A stretch of 64,000 nucleotides of DNA from Hyposmocoma kahamanoa (GCF_003589595.1 NW_020653200.1:6738541-6802540), one strand, 5' to 3'. Shown: positions 1 to 12,160, counted from the first letter of the stretch. Numbers and translations: made by a program. Notes: a model not told the origin generated them from the letters alone.

Positions 1-756
1 ACTTAGATGCTCGGGAAACTCAACATCGTTTATGACTCATCTTCGAGGTTGCGCCGGATCGTTAGAGACTGTAAATTTACAGTATTCATCAACTTGGTTT
101 ATGATTATTATATTACTGAACAGTGTAATGCGACACTGTGAGTAACACAAAATTTATTGTGAGGTTTGAACATTTATTAATATTACATCGCTACAAGTTA
201 CTCTTGGTGTACATTATAACAGTTAATACTAGTTGGTTTATTGTGCTCATTGAATATATAAACATATTGTATATAATACATAAGCAATAACTTTTGCAAA
301 ACGTTTTCAATGGCGGATGGTATTGTTCGCGAGTGCTCTGGATTATTATTATTCTGTTGTGGAGGTGTCTACGTCACCAGGTATTCTACCAAGCAACTGT
401 TTTAATTATAATAGCAGTTTCGTCACAAACTTCAATAGTTTACAAAAGAGGTCACGCATGACACCGACCAGCTCTATTTGTTTAGACCGGCAGCGGTAGC
501 GGTTTTCCAACAAACTGTGGCTCACTACCTACTTGTTGATTGTTTAAACACCTACTTTGTTAGAAGTCTAGAATTTCTACGTGACTCAGGTTTGTTCTCA
601 ATATATTTATAAATGATTTTTGTAAGTTTACATAAGCGTAGCATCGAGCAGCATTGCGACTGCAGCACAATTGCAAGAAACCAATTGGAATGCAGTTAAC
701 GTAAAGTCAGTACGCTAATAAAAAGGAAACATAAATGTATATAGAAAATTTAAATG
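1..756. other. AT-rich non-coding stretch
   Basis: I see no recognisable gene or repeat here. Open frames on both strands are short and have no family signature. Confidence 0.4.
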
Positions 757-912
757 TGTTTTTTGTGTGATGCCAAGTGGCGGGACGAGCAAATTGTGCG
801 CTTGGAGGTAAGTGACACGCCCGTCCTGCAATAGTAGTTGGATTGCACATGCCGTTCAGAGCTTTTAATCGTAAATATCTCAGGGGCACTGCACTGAGCT
901 GAGGGTAACATA
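757..912 (-). repeat. SINE-like family A, copy 1 (old, truncated)
   Basis: This is a diverged copy of the window's commonest repeat. On the plus strand it reads as the complement of the element: a T-rich tract, then gtggcgggacgagcaa, a gacacgcccgtcc block, a cagagcttttaatc block and a ctcaggggcactgc block. These keep the order seen in the better copies at 12.2, 40.5 and 50.9 kb. The A-rich tail lies at the low-coordinate end, so the sense strand is minus. The distal half of the element is missing. Confidence 0.7.
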
Positions 913-2170
913 CCCTGTTTACAGTATGAAATAACTCGAGTTAGCAATTGACATCCAATTATTTCAATTGTATTGTGACAATTCTGGCGCACCCAAGAAA
1001 ATCTATTATATGACATTTTGTATGTTAACGGTGTTAGAATGTGATGAACTCGAAAACGGTTGACAATTATTTGAACTGCTTTCAAAATGCAATTTTGTAG
1101 TCGGGATGCAGTCCGATTGTTGCTCGTATGACTACGTATTAGTGATAACCCTGCAGCGGGCTATATATGTATAGGCTGATAATGATACAAACATATCAAC
1201 TTAAGCCATAATTATTATTTACGGAACGAAAACCAGAACGTGATTCAAGAGATGATTATAGAAAAATACAAAATTAATAATAACGTATCTACAAAGACGA
1301 AGAGGAAACAATATTGTTTATAATCAAACAATCATCCTAATCTATACCCTGTAGGTATTATTACGGTAAGGTAATAAGTCGTAAACGGATTTACAATAAT
1401 TTCCCTGAGTACCTGAGTTGTCACAAAACAATGAAAATTGTGCAAGAAGAATATCTAATTAGATATTGTTGAGAGAGAACAAATACATAATATCTTTCGG
1501 AAACGAAACGATTGAGAATTTTTTCATAAAATTAAGGTATAAGACTGTAAGAATTAAGATATTAGTTTATTGCTTTTGTTTTGGGGTCGCCAATTATCTT
1601 GGATGATTTAATTCTGTACAAAGGTGTAAAAATATATCAGAGTATATAGGCAGTATATCTTTCCGTCTCATTTCAAGCGACTCCAGGCAGACCATCCCAG
1701 AAAGGAACAGCGCTTGGAAAAAAGCACTGTCTCAACAATTAAGGTTTGTTTTACTTTTCGTGGATACCATACTGTTTATTTATATCAAGTGAAATCATTC
1801 ATGGTCCACCCTTGCACAATTCCAGCATGTGCCGGCATGGCGACTCGCACTATTGTTATTTTTTTAATTACGGCAATTTCCCAGACGCTCTCATCGGTGA
1901 CACGCGAGCGTTAAAAATACCACACCGTCCGTGTTAGGGTCAGTTCACACTTAGTCTTACTTTTCGTCACATCTGTCGGCCGTCGTACTCGTTGTTTTTG
2001 TAATAAGTCATTGAACGCATTGCAAGGCAAGGTTTACAACCAATTTGACAAAATAATATTATTTGTGAAAGAGAAAACCACTTAATATTATTGATTATCT
2101 AGATTTTTGGTCTCAATTTTTTGTTAGTGTTCGTTAAGAGGAATTAATATACTATTGTAATAATATAATA
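913..2170. other. Non-coding stretch
   Basis: The sequence is AT-rich with only short random open frames. I see no repeat family shared with the rest of the window. Confidence 0.35.
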
Positions 2171-2171
2171 C

Positions 2172-2300
2172 ACTGTTGTACGTAGGCCTTTCTCAATGTG
2201 TGCCATTTTGCCCGTTCCTCAGCCTGTCGCATCCGTTGCCAGTCAGCGTCCTTTCGCAGTATCACTTAACCTGACCGGAAGGCATCCTACACTACGTTTG
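2172..2300 (-). pseudogene. LINE reverse-transcriptase C-terminal remnant
   Basis: Read on the minus strand, this gives RKDADWQRMRQAEERAKWHT followed by LRKAYVQQC. That matches the extreme C-terminus typical of RTE-like insect LINE polyproteins, where a W-R-x-A-x-D/E-R-x-x-W-x-x-L-x-x-AYVQQW pattern ends the protein. The residues just upstream (RP-x-R-x-SD) are in another frame, so the copy is frameshifted. It is a 5'-truncated fossil with no active-site domain present. The family assignment is from memory of the motif. The clade (RTE versus CR1/Jockey) is uncertain. Confidence 0.6.
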
Positions 2301-3904
2301 CTGAGAAGTGCTCTCTACCCAAGAACTTTATTACGCGTTGTTCGATAGTAATTAATGGGTTACGTCTATTCAGATTATTGGCTACTTATGAATTTACGTG
2401 TTTGGTTGATATTCTAAACTAGAGTGTTTGAGGTGATTTCATATTTCTACAAAGAAATAATTATAAATAAATACATCTAGTGCTACCGATAATGGTTACC
2501 ATAACGAAATTTTTAATTGCCATGGCCGTGACGGTTCGTGACCAATACTTTATGTAGTTGCCTATACATCCGTGGCCAATGATAATATACTTATGGGTTA
2601 TTTGTTTTATACGTTATGTTAAACATATAGACAGAGCGGACCCGGAATACTTTGCAAGTTTTTTTAACTACATTTTTTATCGAGGATAACCAGTTGATAA
2701 TTCTGCCTGCCCTACCTTACAGAACATAGGTGCGCACTTATCGGATGGTGTCATGAATTTATTGACACAAGGAAACATGAGTAAAAATTGACACATACGA
2801 AAGTATTGGAAAATGGTGTATTCACTGTGGCCCTCTCCCATTCGAAAATGAGCACGGGCGGTAGGTGGCACCACCGAAGCAACTGAGAACCGTTAAAGGA
2901 TCAAATATGTCAACCGTTGCTAGTGCTACAGCTTTCTACTTTTTGAAAAACCTGAGGTTCTAAGTGCCGCAGGCAAAAGTCCTGGCAAAGAAATTTTCAA
3001 TTCGTCTCGATTGGTGCTTCCTGGAGGCTGAGGGAGGATAGCTTAGAAGAGGCTTCCGCTAAAGAAGTCTTTGATCTATCCTTAGACCAAACATATACCA
3101 GCTTCCACGACACGAAGCATTAATTTTGTTTAGGCATATCTAGTATACGTTATTTAACAATTTTTTTTGACGCTATGACTTCTTTCCTTTCAAGATTAGA
3201 ACATTATTCTCTTATTTATATGTAGATTTATACTATAAATATCAGTTAAGGAACATGAAACCTGTTCCCGTGTGTTGGTTGAGGAAATAACCTATAATTT
3301 TAGGTGGCTGGTTCATATGAAGTGTTCGTGGAAAGGTTTATTAGTTTTTGTGCCGCATTCTCGAATTTGCTAGTGACGTATAAAGTTAAATATCCCAAGG
3401 TTGCTGTCGCCAGCGATAGTCATGCCTAGAAATGTCGCAACTATTTCTATAAACACTTGTCAATGATCGTGTGTTGTTGCGATCGCAGCGCCTGAAGCAA
3501 ACACGTAGGTACGGTTCTATTTTTATAGAGTGCAACTTAATATTTTTAGTAGTGTTACCAAGTGCCAAGAAGTAGTGTTACGACTGTACTCTTAACAGCA
3601 AGATTATTTCCGCTAGGATCCCTTAACCGCTCACCACACTCATCGACACGGAATCGCATTAAGCTGATCAAAAAAGCTTTACCTCTTTTGAAACGCAGAA
3701 TGGCTTTTTCGACCTTATTGCATGGACACAAAGCTTTTTCTGAAAGGCTCATGTCAATTTCGCGTTAGTAGGTGTGGTGGCCTTAAGCAGCATAATATCT
3801 TCCACTTGGACAGTGCTGTGAGCAAAACTGTTGTGTTGTATTTTTGTTCAAAATTTAAAAGTAAGGAATGTACAGTAATACGTACTATGTTTGTAGATGT
3901 GTAG

Positions 3905-4085
3905 AAAGGAGCAGTTAGTCCCCGCGGTATCGCAGGGTCGTCTCAAATAGCGCTCCAGTCCCGGCGGCTACAACAGGATGACTCTCGTCAGTCCACGTCA
4001 ATACTAACGCACAGCTCCACTTCGCTTCAGCACCACTCAGCATTCACTCAGCGTTTGTCGCCAGCGATTAACAGCAACATCGTAA
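3905..4085. promoter_or_regulatory. CpG-rich patch, possible promoter or 5' exon
   Basis: About 180 bp are clearly richer in G+C and CpG than the surrounding sequence. The patch contains a TCAGT arthropod initiator-like pentamer (3988-3992) and further TCAG-containing words near 4035-4055. No long open frame or convincing splice donor confirms a first exon on either strand. It could equally be an old repeat of higher GC. This is a composition-based suggestion only. Confidence 0.2.
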
Positions 4086-5221
4086 AATTTAGTTTTTTTT
4101 TTTTAATAATTATGTAAATCAACTGCTAGTTTGGTCAATATTCGTATGTTTACAAAAGTTGCGTAGAAAGCGATAAAGCAAGAGATTGTTCTACTTTTCG
4201 CTTATTACCTAGAAATGTTTAAAACAAGCACTCAGCAAATATCACGAAACAAAGACGTATGAATGTCGTATCTCCGTATATATCCGCACGGTAGTGTGCA
4301 CTTAGCTTAACAAACAACGAAATCTTTACTATTTGTATTTGCGTTGTTAATTTCAAGTTATCTTATTTCGATAATACCTGACTGCGATATATGCTTTTTT
4401 GTTTAGCGGATATTTTACATAGTATGTGAAGCAACTTGGTTTTTATTAAAAATATGTTTACGTGATACTGTATAAAATTACGCGGTTGTACTAATTATTT
4501 AAATACCCAAACGAAACAATACAGATCCGGTTCTTGTTCTCATAAAAATTATGATTGGTAATAAAACTTTGTAAGCTTGACCTTGGTGAACAGCATGCAG
4601 GTAACATAATTCAATATAAACATGTTGAAATTTCAGTAATAAAATAATAATAGTAATAAAAACCCAAAAACAAGACCTAGTATGTGTGCGCAGCCGCACT
4701 GACCGTTTCAAATTATACATTCTCAAGATTTGATTAAATTTTATGTTCTTTAATAAACTATTTCGACTAGTTTTGTTATTTACGTAAACCGACTATGAAA
4801 CATTACTGTAATAATAAGTTTCAGTTAGGAAAAATAGAATTATTTTCTTTCTTTTCAACTTTCATTTTTGCAAATATTGATTTATAAGTCAATATGCCAA
4901 TATGTTTATAAGCCAATATGTACCAAGGCCAAAATATTTTGGCGTCAAAATGCCCAGTCAAAATAAAATTTACGTTATGCCTACAATATAATGGCAAAAT
5001 GAGGCAGGTAATAAAATCGTACGATGAGACCTTCGACCGTGTCGTCGTTATTTTATTACAATAATTACATTGTTTTGTTATTGTACTAAACACTAGTTCA
5101 TGTGTGAAGACAGGACAGGTTGTCAAGATACTGCTTATTGCTACCCATCGTATAGAAAAGAATAGACAATTATTTAATATCATAAATATGCGTATTTTTA
5201 AAAGGTATGTGTGTTTTCTAT

Positions 5222-5265
5222 CGAGATAGATAACAAATTGTGTTATTTGGAAAATATCTGAAAAT
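5222..5265 (+). repeat. Short dispersed repeat H, copy 1
   Basis: The core attgtgttatttggaaaa at 5232-5252 recurs in direct orientation near 5915-5935 with similar flanks (agata-a-aa before; tct-aaaat after). The two copies bracket the 5.4-kb foldback element. The similarity covers only about 45 bp. Confidence 0.45.
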
Positions 5266-5403
5266 TATACAGCGTCAGCGACGTTTTGAAGCTATGATAT
5301 TTGAGTATAGCCGGACAGGGTCATGTAATGCAGTTAAAAAACAAATTTTGTGTAAACTTCAAAAAAAATGATCAAAAGAAAGGCATTTTATATATTTAGG
5401 ATA

Positions 5404-5658
5404 TCGACTGTGAACTAGCAATCGGTATTATCTCAATTTTGACAACTTTACAGGATGGAGAAAATAATTGTTTTGCGTTTTTATATATAGCATCTGGCTT
5501 ATTAAATAAAAATACGTAATTTTTAAATATTTTAATTACACACATTTATATACACTACGTATTTTTATTTAATAAAACAGATGCTATATAAATGATTTTT
5601 TCTTCATCCTCTAAAGTTGTCAAAATTGAGACAGTACCGGTTGCCAGTTCACAGTCGA
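5404..5658. mobile_element. 255-bp foldback MITE with TA target duplication
   Basis: The left end tcgactgtgaact is an exact inverted match to the right end agttcacagtcga. The inverted similarity continues inward almost to the centre through the blocks ctcaattttgacaacttta / taaagttgtcaaaattgag and attaaataaaaatacgta / tacgtatttttatttaat. Each end is flanked by TA (5402-5403 and 5659-5660), the target duplication used by Tc1/mariner-type transposases. There is no coding capacity. RNA or single-stranded DNA from it would form a roughly 120-bp hairpin. The arms still pair well, so it is probably younger than its neighbours. Confidence 0.8.
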
Positions 5659-5660
5659 TA

Positions 5661-6330
5661 GTCCACATAGAAAATATTACACTTTAAATAGTGAACCATA
5701 CTAAAGAACGTCACAGCATACGATAGCAACAATTTGAGACAAAATGTATAAAAGTTATGATAAAAACAAAGAGAAATTATTTGAATTTATGCATATGTAT
5801 AACCATTAAATGTACTCATAATTAATTAAAAAAATTATAAAACTTAGGAGAAGTGACGAAACTGTCTGTCACATCTCTCTCTCTCTCTGTCAAATCTCTA
5901 AAATAGATAAAAAATTGTGTTATTTGGAAAAATCTTAAAATGTACCCAGTATGCAGGATTATTTGTAAAATACTAACAACTTCGCGGGACTATGTTACTA
6001 AAACATCATAAACAATAACTTTTGTTCCATGAATTTTAATAATTAATCAAATTTTACTTTTGCACAAAAATAAAAATATTTAAACAGATCGCTCTGAACG
6101 TTAATAACTCTGTGCCATCACATTCACCACCAGTTATTTTTACGAATGAGATAGCACGCGGAAGGCGTTGCTGAAGACCTTACTTACTAAATGTAGATCG
6201 AAAAAGCGTCACACAATACAACAAAAACTAAAAAGTTTCTTTTTGGTAAATATATCATGTTTTGTAAAAAGTCATGGTGCAAAAATTATAGTTTATGATG
6301 GTAGTTTTGCGAGGTTGTCAATACGACTGT
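5661..6330. other. Non-coding stretch with a CT microsatellite
   Basis: It holds the second copy of repeat H (about 5903-5948) and a short (TC)n run at about 5873-5888. Otherwise nothing is recognisable. Confidence 0.35.
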
Positions 6331-6590
6331 AAATTTTTTTTATGTATTCTACGCAATAACTTTTTTACCGAACCGATTTTAATGATCCTTTTTTGTTCAA
6401 ACGAGGGTACCTCAGTATTAGTTCCATTTAAATTTGAAGAAAATAGTTCAACTCTAAGGGTGGCAAACTAGGGGATGAATCCAGTTTCGCGCAATTCCAG
6501 GTAACCGATTTCAATGAAATTTGGCAATAGATGTAACTCTATGAACTTTTTTTTAGTACCCTGTACTGAGATTATGGATTATGAATTAAT
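6331..6590 (+). repeat. Dispersed repeat F, copy 1
   Basis: The blocks gaaccgatttt, gagggtacctc, ttgaagaaaat, aactaggggatgaatcca, ggtaaccgatttcaat and ctgtactgagatta occur in the same order in 62755-63236. That copy carries extra sequence in the middle. The element has no open frame. Sequence of this kind, with a frequent edge motif aaccgacttcaaaaa, is common in lepidopteran genomes. I cannot assign it to a named family. Confidence 0.6.
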
Positions 6591-8495
6591 AGGAAGTCCG
6601 TATGAACCTATATGTCATGTCACTTCTAGGTACGAGTCTCCTTTGAGCAGTGCGTTCAGTTAATTAGAAGTTGAAGTTAAGTTGTTGAGTGGTGACACCG
6701 CCAATAAGTTCCTTTTGTATATTACATTAGTTGTAATTAGGCATTATAGGTTACACCACAGACCACATAAATACTAGTACACTCAGTTGTCAACAAAAGT
6801 GTTGAAATAAATATAATAAATGTTTGTAATTTAAGTTTCTACTTAAATAATGAAAGTTATTGTAGTTGTAGTCTTCTTCTAAAATCTAATCGAATATGAA
6901 ACATACAATTATGAGGAAAAATCTGTTTCAATACCTTTATATTATTTTCCTGTTTGTTCTGCACAATTTTCGTTTGGGGCTTTTTTCAAAAGCAATAAAA
7001 ACAAAAAACGTGTTTAATTTTGTCATTATAGAAATATTCAAGTTTCGCATGTGTGAATTATACATATTATTGAGAATATTTGGATTTCGCAATTTTTTGT
7101 AAATGTTTGCCGGCTTAAGGACTTGCAAATTACACTGAGCTTATCAGCGTGAGGGATATGACACACTTCGCCCTTAACGAAGTGTTCAGAGGGCACATTA
7201 TTCCTGATTCACGTTGTAAAATCGATTAAACTGTTATAATGGAATGTCGATTACTTTGCTACGTGGTGTCAGCGACATGACGTTCCTACAGAAGGACGTG
7301 ACGCAGGTACTATTCGAGTAACGTGATGAGTTGCCTTTGTTTTGTCGGGAGCCATTAATGGACTATAGCAATTACCTATCGACTAAGTAAAATATCTATT
7401 AAGCTTTTGTCATTTACAACTAATCAAACAAACAAAGGCGATAAAAAAGTAAATACTCGTCAAGATTTTTTTGGGGAAACCAAAGAGCTTTTGGTTAAAC
7501 GACGGATTTTTTAACCAAGCAATGGATGCTAATTATGCGTTTCAAAGTAATTTTATCGCAATAAAAAAGTCGTCGCAAAGATTTGCCACAACAAATTATT
7601 AACATTATTCATTAACGGATGCCCAGCGACGATAAATAGCCACAGCACGAGCTGGTGTTTTTGCTTTACTCTTAAGTGTGTCGAGGTTTAAAACATTTGC
7701 TTTAAGTGTTGTTGTTGTTGCTGAGCTCTTTTTGGTGATCGGGCCTAGACTAAATTTGCACCTAAATTTGCAGAGCAAGCATTGACTTACAAATAAATGG
7801 ACGACGGGTCTGATACAAAAACCACGAAAAAAATGACCCAAGTCAACCTATTTAAACTTAGTGACATTTCAAGGAATATGAAAAAGCTAAAACGTTGAAT
7901 TTAAATTGTAATGTCATCGCAGTACTGTCTAATTTTGCTTGCTTCGCTGTCAGTCGAACAAACGAAGACTAGGCCATATAATTGTAAGTCAATGAGAGCA
8001 AGCATTATAATTTCCATAATCAATAATGATTGTAATGAATATTATCATGTTTTACTATCATGATATTCAGTTATTTTTGTCGCAATGGTATGGCGCAGAC
8101 GCAGCACAGTGATTCGTCTAGAACTAGCTAGCTGGACAAAAGTATTTTCGGCGGCATTTAGTTTTGAATGCCTCTGCTAAGTCGAATTATGAACATTTCC
8201 AGTGTTCATAATCCTCGGATTCTACCGAACTAGGTACTTCAGAAATTGAAATGCGTTTTAGAAGGAGCAACATTTTTATTTAGAAAATAAACAGAAACAA
8301 AATCTAATGTTATTATAACCAATGAATTATGTTAAAATAAAAATAAATTAGCACAATACGTGTATAATTAAACTACTTACTTACTAAATAATAACTAATT
8401 AACTAATGTAATACATTAAACTTACTTATTATTCTACTAATTTAAAACTTTTACATTTCTAAGTTATATCAGTTAGAAATGATTATATCTATATG
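6591..8495. other. Non-coding stretch
   Basis: I see no recognisable gene or shared repeat. A 78-residue minus-strand frame at about 7605-7841 has no known motif. Just before the transposase remnant (8270-8460) the sequence is very AT-rich, which would fit the 3' untranslated part of that element. Confidence 0.3.
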
Positions 8496-10380
8496 AGGTC
8501 ATTCGTCGTCCCTGAGCTCGTCCTCCGAAGAGTCGTCAACACAATAATCTTTGTGACTAGTAACAGATTCGTTAGGAGCTATAATTATTTTAGGAAAACT
8601 TGGAATAATTAAGTCTAAGACTTCGGAAGGGAGACAACCTATCTTCTTTTGCAGAATGTCCCTGAGGCTATTAATTACAGGATCAGATGTAATTATTAAC
8701 ATATTAAGTAAGTCTGTGTTCGTGGCTATACGTGACTGTTTTCGTGCATTATCTTCTCGAAATCTTCTGTAATCTTTATTTCGAGCTTCTTGAGCTTCTT
8801 CAGAAAGCTGGCCGATTGGCAAAAGCCGATTGAATAATATCTGTACTATGTACAAGTAATTTATGTACAGTTGTTGGCATGTAATACCACGAATACAGAC
8901 TCAAATACAGTTTTCTTGTTTCTTGTGCTATATGTTGAAATTTTTCTAAATTGATATCATATCCGGATGAAAGTGTCCTTAGTAAAATATCGAAATTCCT
9001 TATCAATTTCAGCACGCAACTACGAACAGTATTCCCATCATTAGTATTGCCAAACCCTGGTTTTAGTTTATCTACAACTAAATCCATTTTTTCTTTAAAA
9101 CTTTCTTGTATAGTTGCAGAACGTTGTTTCACAAGAGCTTTATCGTTTGCGTTTCATAATTGCCATTTATTTACACCAAGACGTTAGCTGATGTGAAGCA
9201 AGCATTCGAAGCAACGTATCCAAGCATGCGATATAGATAAACCAAAGCCCAAGTTATTTTTATTAACTACAAACTCGTGAGGCTCTTCATTCATTTGCTT
9301 TGGGGTAGCTTCACAAATATAGTATTTTTGTGCTGAAACAGTTTCGGTCAAAGCATTGAAGACTACATATTGACAACAATAGTTTATTTATGTCCTCCAG
9401 CACTTTATTTGTCTCGGACACGGTTATTTCTTTGGTTTCTTTGACGAACATAAAGTTTATTGGTTGACAATACATAGTGGATGATAGACGAGGGTTCTGT
9501 CAAACAATGTTACCACTTTCATCGTGTAATTGAATCGGTACAAGTGAAAAAAACAAACAAAAAATCATCCGTATCTTCGGTATTGGTGAATTTTTGTTTG
9601 TATGTGCTGTGACCAGTACTTCCGTCACAACTCCACTTGCTCACTAAAGTAAATGATAAGTCTCCACCAGAAGAACAAGCGTCAATAACCTGACGTTGCG
9701 CTGATATTAATCGCTGAGCAGTATTATCTAAATAGCTTGAAGTTGAATTTCGGCTCGCGTTTCAGTTATTGTCACTTGTTCATTTGGTGGTAAAGACGCT
9801 TGTTTGGCTTTTCTGAGACTATAAAATGATGGAAATACCTGATGCCCAGCTAGCATACTCCACTTCCGTGTCTGTTTATAGGTGTGACTTGTAGATTTAG
9901 AGTCGACAAAGTACGCTAGAGCCTCCTCACTTGTCAAACACCTTTGTTGCTTGTGTTGTTCACTCCACCTTTGCAAGTCACTATACTTTTCTGGGCTTTC
10001 ACTAACTTTTTTGATTAATTTGGCTACACTTCTCATTCCCGATAACCGAGAAGATATTTTAGCAGCGGTCGTTAGTTCTTCAGAACTTCTGGACTTGACC
10101 AAATCGTCAACACGTCGCCTTTTTGTTTTGGCACTTGCATTTGCCAAGTCTACCATTGGTCTTCCTAGATTAGATGGCAATTGGGATGAAGTAGACGCTT
10201 CCACCATGTCTCTAGCCACTCTGCATTAGTAACTAGAAAGCGGTCTCGCATTCTTTTTGAACTCTCCCATTTTTCCAATAATTTTGAAGAAAAACGAGAA
10301 ATTGTTTCCTTGATTCTCCTCACAGACTGTTCTGCTATGCCACTCAGATCACGTTGTACGCATATAAACTGATATATAAC
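8496..10380 (-). pseudogene. Decayed RAG1/Transib-like transposase
   Basis: About 600 residues can be followed on the minus strand through at least five frameshifts and three in-frame stops (TGA 9500-9502, TAA 9184-9186, TGA 9154-9156). Pieces in order: VQRDLSGIAEQSVRRIKETI (from about 10358); an EELTTAA...VTITET stretch (about 10219-9731); SKWSCDGSTGHSTYKQKF with a candidate catalytic Asp at 9624-9626; a SLVPIQL...QNPR piece; YYICEATPKQMN (about 9310); a GFGNTNDGNT stretch; VHKLLVH; and SEEAQEARNKDYRRFRED with a candidate catalytic Glu at 8787-8789. A short acidic tail ends at stop 8496-8498. Spacing and residues parallel the RNase H-like core of RAG1 (DG...G; YIC...ATxxxxxN; H-x-x-x-H; SE...E...NK..RRFR). 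I recall many unnamed arthropod proteins with this layout. Superfamily membership is inferred by eye. A neighbouring stop at 10381-10383 hides any earlier exon. It is clearly non-functional. Confidence 0.7.
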
Positions 10381-10383
10381 TTA

Positions 10384-11955
10384 GTTTCGGTAATTTTTTG
10401 AGTGTTTCACCCGTTTTTCAAAAAAGTCCCTCTTTGGGACAGTGAAACTACTTTCTACAAAAAAAAGATATTAGGGCAAATTTCGTGCAAGAAATACCGC
10501 ATATTATACTAGAGAAATGAAAAACATATCTTTGGAAAAATTATCGATTCAGGGAGAAGAGGGAATTTTTACTTTCCGTCTTTTGAATCTGAAAAATGTA
10601 AAAAAAAGTGAATTTAACAAATTTGCGGGACTTTTCCTATTAAATGCCTCGTTGCTTTTTGAATACAATAGTACCAAAAAATAACACTTACCTTTGGTTA
10701 TTGAATCCATCACTTTAAATAAACACAACTTTTAAAATCAACTCGGGAAACGTTACGATATCAAGAGCGACAATGCAACTAATTCCATGCATTTAATCTA
10801 GTTGTCTTAAATACATATCCTTAGTACTAATGATCAATATCATTAGTGCAAAAATCATACCATATTATGTTCGATCCTTGTATTAATAATTCGAAAACCA
10901 AATTAATATTTAAATTAAATGAACGTTTAATTACGGTTAGCCATATATGCGATTGGAAAATTGTTGGAGTATGTATGAACAACTATTTTTTTGACTTGTT
11001 CAAGAGCCACATCAGAAGTTCGCCGACGTTTATTGTTTCACGTCTTCCGTGAAAAGATAAGGCAATCAGGTTTTTTTTTATAACCAAAGAATCAGGGTTT
11101 TGAGTTGCCTTCATAGTCGAGTTTTAAAAAAAGATACGTGGTTATTATAATACAGATATATCTACTTCACAAAGAATTTGTTGTAGAAAAATAAATTTTG
11201 AATGCGTATAACGAATGTATTCATTTACCTAAATGTATTGAAGCAGACAGTAAGCTGTGTAAATAAAACCCAACGCAGTCGTAATTTACACCATTCAGAG
11301 CCTCTTTTGTATTTTCTATGTGCACGGCATAATATAATGTGTTTATTTTAATTCGTTGTAGGTAATATTCATTCACAGTATTCTGCGAAATTTAGTTTTT
11401 TTATACACAAAGACACATATAAACAAAGAATATTTCTAATATTACGTGATGGCAAATAGATTTCTCTTATTTTAATAGAAGGACGTGCCTGTTGGAGATG
11501 TTTGCCATTGGTTCAGTGGGTGATTTAGCTAATAAACTGTACATAAGTGTTAGTTACATTTTGTACAATGTATCGTTAGTTGGTTAGTCTCTTGATTTGT
11601 TATAGATTTTTTATGGAGATTATGTCTATCTGATATCCTTTAAAGTCAAAAATTGCATAGAATACTGTCACAACATAATAATAACGAAGCACAAAATAAA
11701 TTGTTGTAACAGTTACAAACATTACAATAACTGTACATAAGATTTTTAAAAGGTCCCTTTGATTAAATTACAAAAACAAAAATTATTTAAAAAATCGCAA
11801 TTTGCAGTGTTTTAATGTTCTGAAGTTCTAGCCACTTTAAAATAAAAAAAATTGATTTAATATAAGAATTAGAACGGAAATGTTTTCTAATAGAATCATT
11901 AATTTTCAAAATTTTAAATTTAGGCGCCAATCATTTTGTTTTCGTTTTCGGTAAC
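10384..11955. other. Non-coding stretch
   Basis: It may include 5' sequence of the transposase-derived element, but I found no matching inverted terminal repeat. Nothing else is recognisable. Confidence 0.3.
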
Positions 11956-12084
11956 ATGACATTCGCTTCAAAATACGACTTTCAACGTCGTGTACAACGT
12001 GGCGTAGCTAAGGTGAATAATGACCAGTTGCCAGCTATAGTTGACGTCAATGTATCGCAAACTACGGAGAAATTATTAGCGTAG
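11956..12084 (+). CDS. Short coding-like frame, 42 codons, unrecognised
   Basis: An ATG opens MTFASKYDFQRRVQRG and runs 42 codons to TAG. Base composition is closer to coding than its AT-rich surroundings. It begins TTCGCTTCAAAATACGAC and shows mixed third positions. I recognise no family. There is no clear splice acceptor or donor and no poly(A) signal. It could be a fragment of an unidentified transposable-element protein, or chance. Confidence 0.15.
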   Translation: MTFASKYDFQRRVQRGVAKVNNDQLPAIVDVNVSQTTEKLLA

Positions 12085-12160
12085 TTCGATGCCATTATAA
12101 TCGTAATATGGCCAGTCATTTACAACATATTAGTAAAATAAAAATCACTATAAAAATTAC

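Larger units (their letters stand above)
2301..5401. other. Mostly unclassified AT-rich stretch
   Basis: I recognise no gene. The one compositional exception is the CpG-rich patch at about 3905-4085, listed separately. A 120-residue open frame on the minus strand (about 4821-5183) has no recognisable motif and a composition expected of random AT-rich DNA. Confidence 0.35.

Noticed and set aside
4821..5183. A 120-residue minus-strand open frame
   Set aside because: Amino-acid content follows AT-rich base composition. No start context, splice site or recognisable domain.
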